64,000 bases of DNA, taken from assembly GCA_963693315.1 (NCBI GenBank), contig OY856188.1, positions 146,936,413 to 147,000,412 of the forward strand, read 5' to 3'. A model generated the notes under the pieces. It saw nothing but the letters and a program-made list of their open reading frames with translations, was not told where the DNA came from and did not search any database. The stretch's first letter is position 1. Each line of letters begins with the position of its first letter. Positions 10,492 to 23,465 of the stretch are shown here, piece after piece. A program made the position numbers and the translations under genes. This DNA is from Diogma glabrata. Its lineage: Eukaryota; Arthropoda; Insecta; Diptera; Cylindrotomidae.

Positions 10492-11187
10492 AAACAAATA
10501 AATCGAATTCATAGCTTTTTAATTTTTCATTCAATGACTAGTTAACTTTGGTTACAGTCTGGGCCAGTTGTAAATGCCTAGACTGAACCAAGATTCAGTT
10601 TATTATGTTACGCATTATTTACTAGTCTAATGTAGTGTAAACATGTGCAAGCCATATTAAGTTTTTCTTTAATTTTATAAATGTTACTCTTTCAACAACT
10701 TCTTTCAACACATTTAAAGGAGGTCTGGAAAAAAATTGGTTTCGTAGATCTGGCCCAAGTCTTATTTGCCAGACTTGGCCCAAGGACATCAGTCCAAACT
10801 TGACGCAAACTCGGGCCGTTTGAAAATATTAAGTCTGGACCAAACCCCGAAAGCTGTTGTGCGGGCTTGGCGCAGGTTTGACCCCTTAGCCTTTTATTAC
10901 CCGGGTATTGTAATGGAATTTCCTCATATATTGTAAATTTGTTGGTTACAGTCCATCATTGCACAAATGCTGAAATAATATAACAATTACAATAAATTTG
11001 TTTCAACATTGGACCAAGCTTGGCCCAATCAAAAGATACAATTTACATTTATTTATTTTAACCATTGGCTTAATATGACAAAATGTATCAGACTAAGACT
11101 TGGCCATGCCTTGATAATCATTTCTTAGTTTTCCAAGCCTTGGCCAGGGTTGGCCCATTCGATAAGCCTTGGTATTTCTAACCTGGG
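10492..11187. repeat. Region rich in TTGGCCCAA-type words, TIR-bounded
   Basis: Variants of TTGG(C/A)CCAA occur about ten times between 10560 and 11170, in a background without them. The stretch ends at ACCTGGG, inverse of the start of the tandem units. I take 10141-11187 as one non-coding repeat element of unknown class. Confidence 0.5.
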
Positions 11188-11438
11188 CAGCTCAAAGTCA
11201 CTTAACCTAAGTTAAGTCAGTTTGCAATGTGAAGAGTTTGCTCGAGGTTAAAATAATCAAAGTATTTTTAAGATTCAACCTTATGAGCATTGGAATTTAC
11301 AGATAAAAGGTAACCTTATATTATATAAGTTTATCTTACATCTGTATACAGATATAAAATAAAATTCTTTTGGAAGAACTCATTCTCGTTGACAATGGAC
11401 TTTTCAGAAAATGACGATGATATTTAATACCGACTTAC

Positions 11439-11743
11439 CGAATTTTTAGCATCAAACGTTCCTCTGGTAAAATTGGTCTTCCATGGCAATTTAACCAGGA
11501 TTTTTTAAGTTGGCCAGAAATTTTCGATAGTATGTAATCAAACGTTTCAATTTGCATCCTCATGTATTCTACAAATTTAATGGGATACAGTCGTAAGCTT
11601 TTATATAGATGGTGAAATTCTCCGAACTCGTTCCTTTCAACGTTTAAGGGATGCGCAGAGTACTCACGTTCTCTGCCTTCAAATATATAATTACTTGCAG
11701 CACTTGAGCTAAAAAGCAACATCTCTTCTTCAGAATCGCTCAT
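11439..11743 (-). pseudogene. PIF/Harbinger transposase, first exon only
   Basis: The ATG at 11743 opens a frame with HPLNVERNEFGEFHHLYKSL, FVEYMRMQIETFDYIL, and PILPEERLMLKIR, which is the N-terminal region of PIF/Harbinger (HARBI1/ALP1-like) nucleases upstream of the DDE core. It stops exactly at a consensus splice donor: exon ...ATTCG followed by GTAAGT at 11438-11433. A conserved intron at this place is usual for the family. The catalytic exons are not found further along the minus strand (11432 downward), so the copy is truncated. The initiator and exon show no internal damage. Confidence 0.8.
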
Positions 11744-11989
11744 TGTTTAGACTGTGGTGTACAACAGAATATCTAAATTTTCGATAAATAATACTTTGGT
11801 ATTTATTTTTTCAAAAAAATCATAAATTAAAAAAAATTTAACAACGATTTTTTGGGGATTTATGTGAGCAATGAAACTCATTTAACTAAATTTGTGAATC
11901 CTTTGAATTTTTTCAATTCGAAATCAGTTTAGGGTTTCTCTGAAAAAATCTTACATGTTACATTTAACTTTACAATTTAAAAAAGTCAG

Positions 11990-13526
11990 ACAAGTGCGAA
12001 TAAAATTCGCTCGTCAAGGGTTCCGTGAATGTAAAAGAACACAATATCAAAAACTATTGACAAAAAGTTGTGTTGTAATGTCCTTATATTTCCAGACCAT
12101 AGACGCATAACAAAATAATTAATGTTTAATCGTAAATGTCAATAGTAAATTACAATCAAATCCACATTGATCAAAAATAACTCAAAAATGTTACATTAGG
12201 TTAAATCTCATCCATAGATGTTTATGGTAACTCAAGAAAGATTCACCAGCTTGTAAATGGTTTAAATTTGAATATTTTTTCGGTCAATCAAGTGTTGAAA
12301 TTTAGGTGGGGTGGAGAGGCTACATACTAAAAATATTTTTTTTCAATAACACAAAAACTGTGCACCGCTAAGTTCTAAAAAAATTGTAATGTTTCTTAAA
12401 TTAAGTGCTCCTTCATATGACACCCCATTCGCTTGGGTCAAAAGTGGTTTTTTACTCTCCCCACACCCATCCCCTGAACACACAGAAATATAGTTATTTG
12501 AGACTTTGCTATGATTTTCATGCAAAATTTACAAATTTTCCTGTCTCTGCGAATTTTTTCAAATTTTTCTGTCAATCATCGTCGAAACGTAGGGAGCGAA
12601 ACGATCTGAATTTTGCACTTGTTTGATAATAACTCAAAAACTTTACATCACAAAATTCTAAAAAAAGTGGCAATGATTTATAAATTAGGTGCTCTTTCAT
12701 ATGACACACCACTTGCTTGGGTCCAAAAAGATTTTCTTTTACCCTCTTTACCACGGTCCCCTAAACACACAGAAATATAATTATTTGAGACCTCTCTATA
12801 ATTTTCATACAAAATTTACCGAATTTCCTAGCTCTGTGAATTTTTTCAAATTTTTCTGTCAATCAGTGTCGAATCGTAGGGGGGAACGGTCTAGAAAGTA
12901 GCGGTATGAAAGTTGCACTTTTTTGAAAATAACTCAAAAACTGTGCATCGCAAAATTCTAAAAAAAATTGCTATGTTTTCTAAATAAAGTGCTCTTTCAA
13001 ATGACACCCCACTTGACCCCATTTTAAATAGTGATTTTACGCCTCCTCATATCCACCCCCTTAATAAATCTAAGTATGAGAATATGACACTTTTTATATT
13101 TTTTATTAAAAACGTACTAATTTTTCTATCATTCCAAATACATTTGAACATTTTCGATCAGTTAGGTTCGGAGCTAAGAAAACACGAAAAAAACGTCATT
13201 ATTCCAAATTATACAAAAAATGGTGAGGTGCAAAATTCCAAAATCAATTTTTAAGGAATACTGACATGAAGCCCTTTCATATGATACCCTACTTGAATCT
13301 ATAAAAAAATATATTTTCTCAAAGGTTTCACATCGTACCCCTGTAAACCAAACGAAAACCACTTTAGTTTTATTTGTATCCGTCATTTCATGTGAGCAGA
13401 TTAGTTTTATACGCACCTTAAATTTCAAGTCCATAGCGTTTATAGTTTACGAGATAATCGATATAATGTGAAAAACTCGTTTTACTCTCACCAATAGTGT
13501 TCCGTATAAAAAACGGAACCCTAAAA
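11990..13526. repeat. 'GGGTTCCG' repeat, copy 1, with ~290-bp internal tandem units
   Basis: A second, inverted copy lies at 53098-54290. One end carries a small hairpin (GTTCCGTATAAAAAACGGAAC at 13499-13519). The interior holds three related units of about 290 bp (about 12330-12610, 12611-12900, 12901-13150), each with AACTCAAAAACT, GTGCTCTTTCA.ATGACAC and ACACAGAAATATA blocks. It is non-coding, class unknown, and resembles the abundant gggttccg repeats of insect genomes. Confidence 0.75.
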
Positions 13527-13574
13527 ATTTAGCACCAATATTTTTTTAAAACAAATGCAAATTAATGGTTTCAT

Positions 13575-13642
13575 TTTGTAAACTTTACTAAATAAATTAG
13601 TAATTAAATATGTTTAATTACTAATTTATTTAGCGAAGTTTA
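13575..13642. repeat. AT-rich palindrome
   Basis: Arms read TAAACTT(T/C)...CTAAATAAATTAGTAATTAAA and the inverse, about 30 bp each around a short centre. It is a cruciform-prone hairpin of unknown origin. Confidence 0.75.
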
Positions 13643-15127
13643 CAAAATAATAAATTTCCATTTGTTTTAAAAAATATTAGTTTTAAATTTTTTTAAATTT
13701 GTGAAATTTGTATTTTTCTAAAAAATAAATACAAAGTAATTATTAAACACAAAAACACAATGAAAAATTTAATAAATAAAAATATTTTTATTTATTGCTA
13801 TTTAACAAAAAATTTCAATAAAATTAAAATCGAAGATTTTTTGAACAATTCAAAAAATCGTATAACGAAAAAATTACGTATGATAAATGAAATACCAACA
13901 AGAAAAAATTAAATCACTCCTTGTTTATGCTTATTTTTTTCTATGCATTTATCGCAGCTCCAATATAAACACTTCAAACGAATAGCGCTATTCAACGCTA
14001 TTATCGATGCTTGACTCGACGCTCGACTCTTTTATCGAAGCTCCAACATAAACGCACCCTAACACTGCTGTTCAAAAATACCGAAGTATACAATGTAGAT
14101 GCGAGCGAACATATTTTCAACAAAATAATAAGAGCAACCGAAGAATATTAACCGATCTGACAATACTGGTCAAACACTAACGTGGACAATGTAAGTCCGC
14201 GGTTAAGATTCCTTAGCCACTCTTAATGCCTTAAATAAATACCGAATAGAAAATGCTAGGCTATGAAAACATAACAAATATTGTGAAATCACGATATCAC
14301 GGATATCACATTGCGATGCTATAATCGATTGGACTAGCGCATTAGATGATTTTCTACTAAAGGATTGTGGATACTAAAGGACCACTTAACACGAGGAAAT
14401 CTACATCGACGAATGGAATTCTTAATGCGAGGTCACTGTGGGAAGCGTTGTTTAAAGACTAATGGCTTAGAAATAAACGAAAAATAAATAATTTTGGTGA
14501 CAGAGAAAGATAGCATTAACATTCATGCAAACGCAGAACTAAATAAAACTTACAAAAGCCATGTTTAATGACTTGAATTGAGCTAATTTTGGGCGCCATT
14601 TGATACAGGCGGATAGGGCTAAAACTTAAATAGAATGTGCCCTGTAAACAAAAAAATCGAATCGAAAAAAAACGATATATTTTCGACACTAAACCGAAAC
14701 ATAGTTTTTCTGTGACAAATACAATTGCAATAATCGTATGACGTATATTCATTTCGTGTTTGGAATCCAAACAATTTATAGTTTATCTTGTTGACGCTAT
14801 TTCAAAAATTATAAAAAGTGTATTGTGAATTAAAAAAAAATAATCTTGTGTTTAAATTAAATTAATGATGTTTAAATTGTTTAAATTAAATGTTTAAATT
14901 AAATTTATGACTCTAATATTAGGTAACTGCTTCATTTTCTCTTTTTTCTGTAAATTTAAAACCAAATAAAATTTATACATTTACAGACAGCGCAGAGAAA
15001 AAATTCCCGACTTCTAAAACCAATGAACGGGTCCACATAATAAAAAAGTGGTTTCTTTACGCAAAAGATGAATTCAACAAAATTCAAAATAAAAACAAGA
15101 TACGTTGAAATTGGATACAAAGGCAAC
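13643..15127. other. No gene recognised
   Basis: AT-rich sequence. A stretch near 13935-14060 (CTCCAATATAAAC ... CTCCAACATAAACGC) looks like the end of a DNA transposon. Otherwise I see nothing supportable. Confidence 0.5.
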
Positions 15128-15130
15128 TAA

Positions 15131-16703
15131 GGGCGATGATACATGTAAAAGAAATTTCTTTCAGACATAAAAAATTTCGCATTTAATTGGTTGAGGGGCG
15201 GTAACATTTTTTAAATTTCAAAAAAATGTTTTTGGCTGAAAGACAGAAAAAATATCTGTAAGATATAAAAGCATAACCTAAAAAGATATTTTTTGCTTGA
15301 CAGTTAAAACTGATTAACTGAAAAATTGATTTTAAAAGCAAGTTTTACCAATAATCAATTACAATTAAAATAAATTGTTTACTTATTCATATAGATTTAG
15401 GCATTTTCACATTGGACCAAATTTTTATTTTTTTGTTGCGATTATCGCCTAATCTAAATCTACATGAATAAGTAAACAAATTATTTTAATTGTAGCTAAA
15501 TCATCAAATTAAGTTAATTGTAATTGATTATTGGTAAAACTTACTTTTAAAATCAATTTTTCAGTTAATCAGTTTTAACTGTCAAGCAAAATATATCTTT
15601 TAGGTTATGTTTTTATATCTTACAGATATTTTTTCTTTAAAATGCAATATTTAAAAATATACTTTTTACTGTTTATTTTTAATTTTATTTTGTTAATAAT
15701 AATATAAACTTCTTTATAGTAACAATTGGGATTTTATTTTTTATTTTATAGAATATCGATTTCGACTTACCTCAGTTCTTAAATTATTATTACAATTTTT
15801 GCTTAAACTATTACTTATATACTATTTCAACTGCTGTTTTTTATTATTATGTCATATATTTTGTGAGTTTTAGTGTTGATTTTATCATTTAAAATGTTGT
15901 TATTGTTTTTAGGTTTATATATTTCTATTTCTTCCAATCTATCTAGATGTTGTCCTTTTCTTTTTTATGTAATATGGTTAAATTTGTGTTGATATTGGTG
16001 TATTTGTGTTTTTCTATTTTCAAATGTTGGGCACATCTGGATTTTGGATCGCTTCTGTTAATTTCATTGGTGTGCTCGATAAATCTTTTTTTGAAGGACC
16101 ACCCCGTCTGGCGTATATAATTTACTGCAGTCGTCACAGGTAAGCTTATAAACACCTGTGTCTAAGGTTTGGTTTTTTTTAGTTTTTAGGTAGTTTTCTA
16201 TTTTATTTTTGTTTTTGTAAGCCGCAATATATCCATATTTTTTTAAAGTTTTTTGCATTATTTTGAATGTTGTTTTATTGTATGTTACGCCTACGTATTT
16301 TTTACCTGCCAAGTTTTCTTCATTCTTCAACGTTGTTAGGGTTCGCAAATTTTTCTTGTTTTTATATTTTCTATTTAATGTGTCAATTATTTCATTTTTA
16401 TATCCGTTTTTACTGGTTATGTATTTTATGTTGTAAATGTATGTCCCTAACTATGTTATTATTATAATAAAATATTAAAAATAAACAGTAAAAAGTATAT
16501 TTTTAAATATTGCATTTTAATTCAAAAGTGACAAAAGCACACAAACAGTGAATAATATGGAAAACCATAATAACACATATATTTTTTCTGTCTTTCAGCC
16601 AAAAATATTTTTTTGAAATTTAAAAAATGTTACCGCCCCTCAACCAATTAAATGCGAAATTTTTTATGTCTGAAAGATATTTCTTTTACATGTATCATCG
16701 CCC
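15131..16703. mobile_element. Harbinger-type TIR element with TAA duplication, nested inverted repeats
   Basis: Left end GGGCGATGATACATGTAAAAG and its inverse at the right end, with about 120 bp of near-perfect terminal inverted repeat. TAA flanks both sides (15128-15130, 16704-16706), matching the TWA target duplication of PIF/Harbinger. Inside the left half is a second large hairpin (15254-15640). A third inverted pair (15643-15681 with 16473-16514) brackets a Penelope-like fragment. No transposase. Confidence 0.8.
15943..16348 (-). pseudogene. Penelope-like GIY-YIG fragment inside the TIR element
   Basis: Minus-strand translation gives a linker (EENLAGKKYVGVTYNKTTFKIMQ) then TGVYKLTCDDCSKLY in one frame. 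It continues as YIRQTGWSFKKRFIEHTNE in another, so a frameshift near 16110-16130 splits the GIY-YIG core. The remainder (CAQHLKIEKHKY) is the usual His segment. No RT part is present. It is flanked by its own inverted repeat. Confidence 0.8.
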
Positions 16704-16706
16704 TAA

Positions 16707-18771
16707 CTATAAGTTTAATTTCTAGCGTAGATATTTAAGTTTACTTTAATTCATTTACTTTAATTTTTGATTTTCATTTACTTTAAACTTTAAGTTTCAT
16801 TTACTTTAATTTTTTTTCACATGTACAACCTTAGTATTAATAAAATTTTAATAATAATATTTATAAAATTATTAATTTGTTTTGATAACACTAGAACCCA
16901 GAACTGAATATATTTCCAGTTGCATAAAAATATCGAAAACGATAGAAAAATTGAGAATCGAAATAGAACCGCAAATTCCATAACTAATTTAAATCGGAAA
17001 ACATAATTCTTAAATTATCGTAAAATATGGAGTGTTTCCGATACATACTACCACATACAAAATGTATCGCCAAAAGTCTAATTATCATATGTCAGTTGAT
17101 TCAAAATTGTATCGGTTTAGCATCGCGAAAACGATTCGTAAACGATGTTTAATATGAACAAGTTTCATTATTTAGGAATCTTTTTGGCATCGAAATGTTT
17201 ACAGGGTAAATTGAAAAAAATATCCGCTGTATCTGAAAATAATCGAAGGACAACTTTGAGGCAGCAGTTTTTTGCTCTGGTCTTAAGCTCTCGGCCTGTG
17301 TCGTGGTTTGCCTCGTTGTGCCTTTGATGTAACGGGACTGCTTTTAGAAATTAATTGAAATATACTACTAATATGGGAACAGGATATTATTAATATGGCA
17401 AGGGGACAGCCATTTAAAATCCCCAAAAAACACGATGGACGAAAGTCAGGAAGGAATCCCAGGGAATTGGCACATCTCGCTCACACCATTTATAAAAAAA
17501 ACTAACACATATAAAAAACTACTCAACAAGCCAAACAATTGAACACAAACATATATGACGTCTTAATATTAATAACCGTAATAATAATAATAAAATCGTA
17601 TACCTCTTAACAACCACCGTTCTACGATCCAGGCTGATAGATATCCTCAATAAAATGTACTCAGGCGAATTGGAATGAAACACTACTTATCATGTATATT
17701 TTCAATATTTTTTTCTCATTTATTTTCACAATTTTTTTTCCTTTTTAAGTTCACAATAACTAACTTTAGTTTTATTTTGGTTTTAATTTTTTTATTAATA
17801 GGGTTTTTATTTTTTTATTAATTGTTAATAATATTTGTTGTTTTTATCATATGCATAAGTATATACACTTATTTAACTATATTAACTATATTATCTTTAT
17901 TAATATTTTTTGTATGGTTTATTTGACCATAAACAATTTAAACTACCGTGCTAAGCACAGAGGTGTTATTGTTAAGTAACATCATAATTTTTTTGTCAAA
18001 AAATGAGTTGTAAATCTTTAGTATTTCTGATTCAAACTAAATTTAAAAATGTTTAAAACTTTTTGACTTTACTTATTATTTTTTTATGACACAAAACTGT
18101 TTAGTTAATTTCAAAGACAAAGTCTAACCAAACTCATAAATTGATTCTTAAGTGAAATAACAAAAATCACCACTATTTTCACAAAACCGATTAATAAATA
18201 TAAAACCATAAAAAAACACAGTAAAACTTCTCCTCACGAACTCGAATCTTAAACGCACCAAAAACAAAGAACTAAAAAAAAGGGAGTTTAAGTGGAACAT
18301 ATGTCCACTTCAAAATTCCTAGCCAGACTCCTCGATTGAAATTTTTCACCCGTCTGTTTAATTAATCAAGAAAAACATGTGACGATTATCTAGCCAATCA
18401 TAATCATCACATCAGGCATGGTATCACATATCATTTAGAAAATGTACTTACATGTATTATCAAACGCAAGCAAAAAATGCTGTTTTAAGCCGCTTTTTCA
18501 GTTGCTGCAGTGTGTGCGTTCCTTCATTCAGTTTTTTTAAACCAATCATATTCCTTGAAAATGATAATTTTTTCTGCTGCAGTTTTTTCATCAGAGTTGA
18601 TTTAATTTTAACTTTTTCTCTGAACAAAATAAAGAAAGAGACAAGAATATGGTAATTTAAAAAGAGAAAATATGGAAACATAAAAAAATTATTTATTTGT
18701 TGACATCAACAATGTTAAGATGCCACTCAAATTTCGATCTATTAATATAAATTAAGGCTATAAATTAAGGC
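16707..18771. other. No gene recognised
   Basis: Mostly AT-rich. GTGCTAAGCAC at about 17950 recurs near 51694 and may mark a repeat end. 17400-17690 has more balanced composition, like the 3' end of a retroelement, but has no readable frame. Confidence 0.4.
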
Positions 18772-18774
18772 TTA

Positions 18775-19235
18775 AGCCGGGCATTCACATACAACGGAAA
18801 CAGAAACAGAAACCGAATTTCATACAAATTTGACAGCAACTGAAACAGAAACCGAATTTAGAAACAGAAACAGAAACGGAAAATTCGTCTGTTTTGTCTG
18901 AAACGGAAACCATTAAAATTGAATTGTTTCAGTACCGAATCTGTCACATGACCAGAAACTGTCACATAATATTAATTGTTATTTTGAATTGTGATAACAA
19001 AAGCTTTGAATTTTGAATTTAATAAATAGGTTTAAGAAATAAAAATTATTTGTTTTTGTTATTCTTCAATTTTATTATTCATAATGGACAACAAATTCAC
19101 AAACTCAAACAAAATTCGGTTTCCGTTTCTGTTTTATTATTCACCACCGTCAACCAAATTAGAAACAGAAACAGAAACAGAAACGGAAAATTTTCAGTTT
19201 CAGTTTCGGTTTCCGTTGTATGTGAATGCCCGGCT
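18775..19235. mobile_element. Harbinger-type MITE with GAAACA-rich TIRs, copy 1
   Basis: TIR AGCCGGGCATTCACATACAA plus a GAAACAGAAAC run, with its inverse at the right end. TTA is duplicated at 18772-18774 and 19236-19238. 461 bp, non-coding. The polypurine GAAACA runs are part of the TIR. Confidence 0.85.
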
Positions 19236-19245
19236 TTACCGGTTA

Positions 19246-20389
19246 AGCCGTGTATTCACATAAAACAGAAACAGAAACTGAAAATTTTCAGTTTCTGTTT
19301 CTGTTTCTAATTTGGCTGACGGTGGTGAATAATAAAACAGAAACAGAAACCGAATTTTAAGATGGCAGCTGTCATATTATATTATATATGCCAAAATTAA
19401 AATATATATATTTAACCCAATCCATATATATTTAACCCAATTAAAATTGAAAAATAGTTATTTATTATACAAGGGAAAAAAGTAGTAGATTTTAGCTCGA
19501 GGTTGTGTTGTCTCCCGACGCGAAGCGGAGGGAGACAAAAAACCGAGAGCTAAAATCTACAATTTTTCCCGTGTATAATACACTATTTTTTTCTGTGACT
19601 GGATAAATATTAATATAATTATTGAAAAAATAATATTAAACAAATATTACAATATGTATATTCACCACACCATACGAATTTTTCTTGAATAAAAACTTAA
19701 AATTAAGCTTCATTTTATTTGTCAAAACCAGTTATTAACATCAACAAGAAAACGGTATAACTTTTCATTAACATTAAAATAGTCATAAATGTTCATAAAT
19801 ATTCATAATATTCATCATTTATGTGTATATATGTATTTATATATATATTTTTATCTATCCGGGAAAAAAGTACATACTTTTTTCCCGGGGAAAAAAGTAT
19901 TTTATGAAAAGTAGCATTTTTGCACCTGTCAGCAGAAGTAAAATGTTAAACTTTTTTCCCGTCACAGAAAAAATTATATTAATATAAAAAAAATATTGTA
20001 ATTCCATAAACTGTGTACTTTATTTTTCATTCATATAAATAAAAAAATAACACAATTTTGTAATGTATAGTGAAGAAGAAATTTATTTTTTTCGTTATCG
20101 CACATAATAATATCCATCAAAAAAAATCGAGCTAAATTCAACGTAAATTATTTTTGACTAAATATTTATTTCTTAAAATAATGTACAATCCCGTTATATA
20201 AGTTTAAAATAATATGGTCACGTGACAGTTTCTGGACCAGAAACAATTAAATTTTAATTGTTTCTGGTCCAGACAAAACAGACGAATTTTCAGTTTCTGT
20301 TTCTGTTTCTAAATTAGGTTTCTGTTTCTGTTGCTGTCAAATTTGTATGAAATTCGGTTTCTGTTTCTGTTTTATGTGAATGCACGGCT
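19246..20389. mobile_element. Harbinger-type MITE with GAAACA-rich TIRs, copy 2
   Basis: TIR AGCCGTGTATTCACATAAAA and inverse, with TTA at 19243-19245 and 20390-20392. It lies only 10 bp from copy 1. The interior (about 19480-19990) is another inverted-repeat unit with GGGAAAAAAGT ends and a GC-cored hairpin. Non-coding. Confidence 0.82.
19490..19570. repeat. GC-cored hairpin H1
   Basis: Outer stem AGATTTTAGCTC/GAGCTAAAATCT, inner stem GTCTCCC/GGGAGAC, loop GACGCGAAGCGGA. It is flanked by GTAGTA on the left and CTAC on the right. Confidence 0.8.
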
Positions 20390-20392
20390 TTA

Positions 20393-22206
20393 GTAATTAC
20401 TTACCGCCTATATGATCGATAAGTAATTACTTACCGACCTGTGATTTGTAAACGAAACTTACTATGTTTATTTACGAATCAGTAAACATGCAAAATCGCC
20501 TGATCGTGCCTCAATCGTTGCCCTTGCTTGATCTTACAAGCAGCGAATCCATTAAATGAAATATTTGGGATATTAGAAAAGAATTAAGATTTAGAAATTT
20601 AGAATAATTTAAATTTAAGAAATTGTTCCGAATGAAGTTTAAGGTGATTAATTATTGGAAAGGTTCAAATTTCAATCTTTTGTGAGTTGTGACGAAGAAA
20701 AAGAGAAGGATCTCTTTCTCGCCGCCACAATATAAAACATCGATTTTGTTTGTTTGCAAAACTTGAACTTCTCTTTTGTTTTCTTCCGTAATTTTACTAT
20801 AACTATGTACATATTCAAAAACATTCTACGAATTTTAAATATAAATAATATATAAAATATGTTTTGAATTTTAAATGTTTGAAGATAAACAAAATCAAAT
20901 CGCCATTTTTTTTTGAATTATCATAAAATCATACTGATAGTTTTTTCTACAATTCTTGTAGAAAAAAATATCATGAAAAATTTTATGACATTGATAGTCT
21001 TCACGTGTGATTTCTTGTATAACTCTATTGTAGATGTTACGTGAAGACGTGAAGGTACGTACATAACTTTACATAAATTAAATATTAAACTGCAAGGTAT
21101 TAATAAAACTTTAATTTTTATTTTTAATTTAAGCCAAACATTCGAAGCCAAATTAAAAGTTTTAAATCGTGACCTTATATCCAACTCATTTAAATATTTT
21201 AAAAATCTTAAGAAATTCAATGCAGATGTAGAATCCCATCAAACCTTGGATCAAGTTATATTAACATAGGAATTTTTCCGCAATTATTCAGTCAGTCATT
21301 GAGAAATTTTTTCCCAAGATTCACATAATTCAGACAATTTGCAGAAACCTCAAATATGTTTTAAATCCAGATACATCACCAGATACATATTCTTAATTTG
21401 GATATTTTTAAAATACTAAATTTAAATGAAACTCAAATGCATAATTGATTGATTTTCAATTGAGTTCAATATGGAAACAAAAGTTTATAGATTTGATTTG
21501 ATAAATTGTAAAACCTGGAGTAGCATCCCCAAAAGCTTTAACTGTTTAAAGACACTAGCGACGGTTACATTGTCAATTTTTTCTTCCACATAAGCGTGGG
21601 AGTCATTATTTTTAGAAAGGAATTTACAAAGGATAGGTTTGGTAAAAATTTTATTTTGAATTATTTAACGCACTTTTTCAGCCATTGGGTATTTTATTAA
21701 TTATTTATTCAACTTTAAATTGCAATATTATATTTCGGCACCATGGCCATAATCAATTTTATAAAGGACAGTTTGAGAAATAGAATGACTGATAAACCTA
21801 GCTCAGCATGTATTCTGTTAAAAGTGACGAACTTACAAACTCTGCATTAAATATTTGTCATCCAAGATGCAGCACCAAAAATCGCATTATTTAATTTAAA
21901 CTTAATATTAATTTTTATATTTCAATTTAATCTTAAAAAATTTTATTGTAGATTTTAATGTTTGTTAATAAAATTCTGCAAACGTTTGTTTTTATTTTAT
22001 TTGTAATAATTGTACAATATTTTTTAGTATTACCAATAGCTTGGCACGTCAGCAATTTTATAAAAATAGATTGTATTTGTTTGGCATGCAAGTCATGGAA
22101 GTAATAAAAAGTCATGGAATAAATAAAAGGTTTTCGTCTTTTTTCCTTTCGCACTTCTAATATTTTTATATCTTCTATTTCACAAAATAAAAAAGACGAG
22201 AAAAAA
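20393..22206. other. No gene recognised
   Basis: AT-rich with one short hairpin at about 20940-20975 (TTTTTTCTACAA/TTGTAGAAAAAA). No coding potential I can support. Confidence 0.45.
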
Positions 22207-22209
22207 TTA

Positions 22210-23287
22210 TGGAGCCCATACACTTTGAAACATGTTTCAAAACTTGGTTTGTGTTCATAGAATGTTTTATAGAGTATGGTGAAGTTTGCAAACCAATTTG
22301 ACGGTTTTCGAATTGGTTGTAGTCAAAGAATTAAGAGAATAGAGGAAATGAAACTACTATATTATACACAAAAATATTTGAAGTAGTTTTTCTCTCTTAT
22401 TTTCTCTCATTCGTCGGTTTTCTACTGTCAAAAAAAAATATTGTAAACATTGTTTGGCTTAATTATAATTTGGTTTTAATAAAATTGTTTTTATTATTTA
22501 ATGTGGAGATATTTTAACGAATTTATAATAAATATAAAAAATACTAGTGATTTTATTATAATTTAAAAATAATTTTAAAGAAAAATTAAATACATTAAGT
22601 GAAAATTTTGAATAAAACATTAAATATGAAGTGTGGGATAATGACATGTAAAAACCGAAAACATATACAGGATGGGATTTCTTATCATATAATAGGTAAC
22701 TAATATTAATATTATAATTTACTTTTCGATTAATAAGTTTTAAGTTTTTTAAATATTTTCGAGAAAAACTTTAATCTAAAATCAATGTAAACAATAATAA
22801 AATGCTTGGCTTTTTTACTGCCAAATTTTTATTTTTGTTGTTTTTATATTTGTTGTTTTTCTTTTCTATGTAATGGCGTCTCTTTTTTTTTATATTAATT
22901 TTGGGGGCCAAAATACGCTTGAATTTGGAATGTAATGCAATAATAGAAATATTTACGGCGCCTCTACTAAAACGCATGTGTGTTAGTAACAATTTATTGA
23001 TGTGCAAAAATTACTTCAAATTTTAACATCAATTTCACTTCTTCTATTCTCTTAATTCTTTGATTGAAGTCAAATCAAATCGCTTTGGTTTTAAGTAGGC
23101 GGAGCTAATGGTTTTTAAACATGTTTCACTGTGTATGGAAGAGTTTAATAAAATAACAATAGAAATTGACATCTATAATTGTAAGTTTATCAACCAAGTT
23201 TACAAACACGTTGTATAATGTATGGTAAACATGTAACTCAGTTTATAAACCAAGTTTTGAAATATGGTTCATAGTGTATTGGCTGCT
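22210..23287. mobile_element. TTA-flanked TIR element carrying a THAP exon
   Basis: Left end TGGAGCCCATACACTTTGAA, right end complement AGCAGCCAATACACTATGAA, with TTA at 22207-22209 and 23288-23290. A second inner inverted pair (AAAGAATTAAGAGAATAG at about 22327 and inverse at about 23045) extends the arms. The terminal arms also share the AAACTTGGTTT block. The TTA duplication suggests Harbinger-type mobilisation. Confidence 0.75.
22626..22695 (+). pseudogene. THAP-domain first exon
   Basis: The ATG starts MKCGIMTCKNRKHIQDGISY followed by HII, then a consensus donor AG|GTAACT. C-x4-C after the initiator, then a basic patch and GISYH, is the start of a THAP zinc finger (C2CH). In other THAP genes an intron near this point is common. 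No second exon is visible inside the element, so this is either a truncated gene capture or the remnant of a THAP-type transposase. It is too short for certainty. Confidence 0.55.
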
Positions 23288-23465
23288 TTAGTTGTGGTGA
23301 TCGGTTGGTTAAAATTTATAACTTTCAGAATTAATTTTAAACTTAAAGAAATCAATTGGCTGTTATCTTCAATCCCTTTATTAAAATCAATATACCAGAT
23401 ACCATCAAGGCGGTGTATATGATGTGCAAATTAGCGAAAAGAAACTGATATTTTGGTGGTATACA

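Noticed and set aside
10187..10545. Several 65-86 codon frames over the CCCAGGTAAGCA repeats
   Set aside because: They repeat because the DNA repeats; no known protein motif and both strands are equally open.
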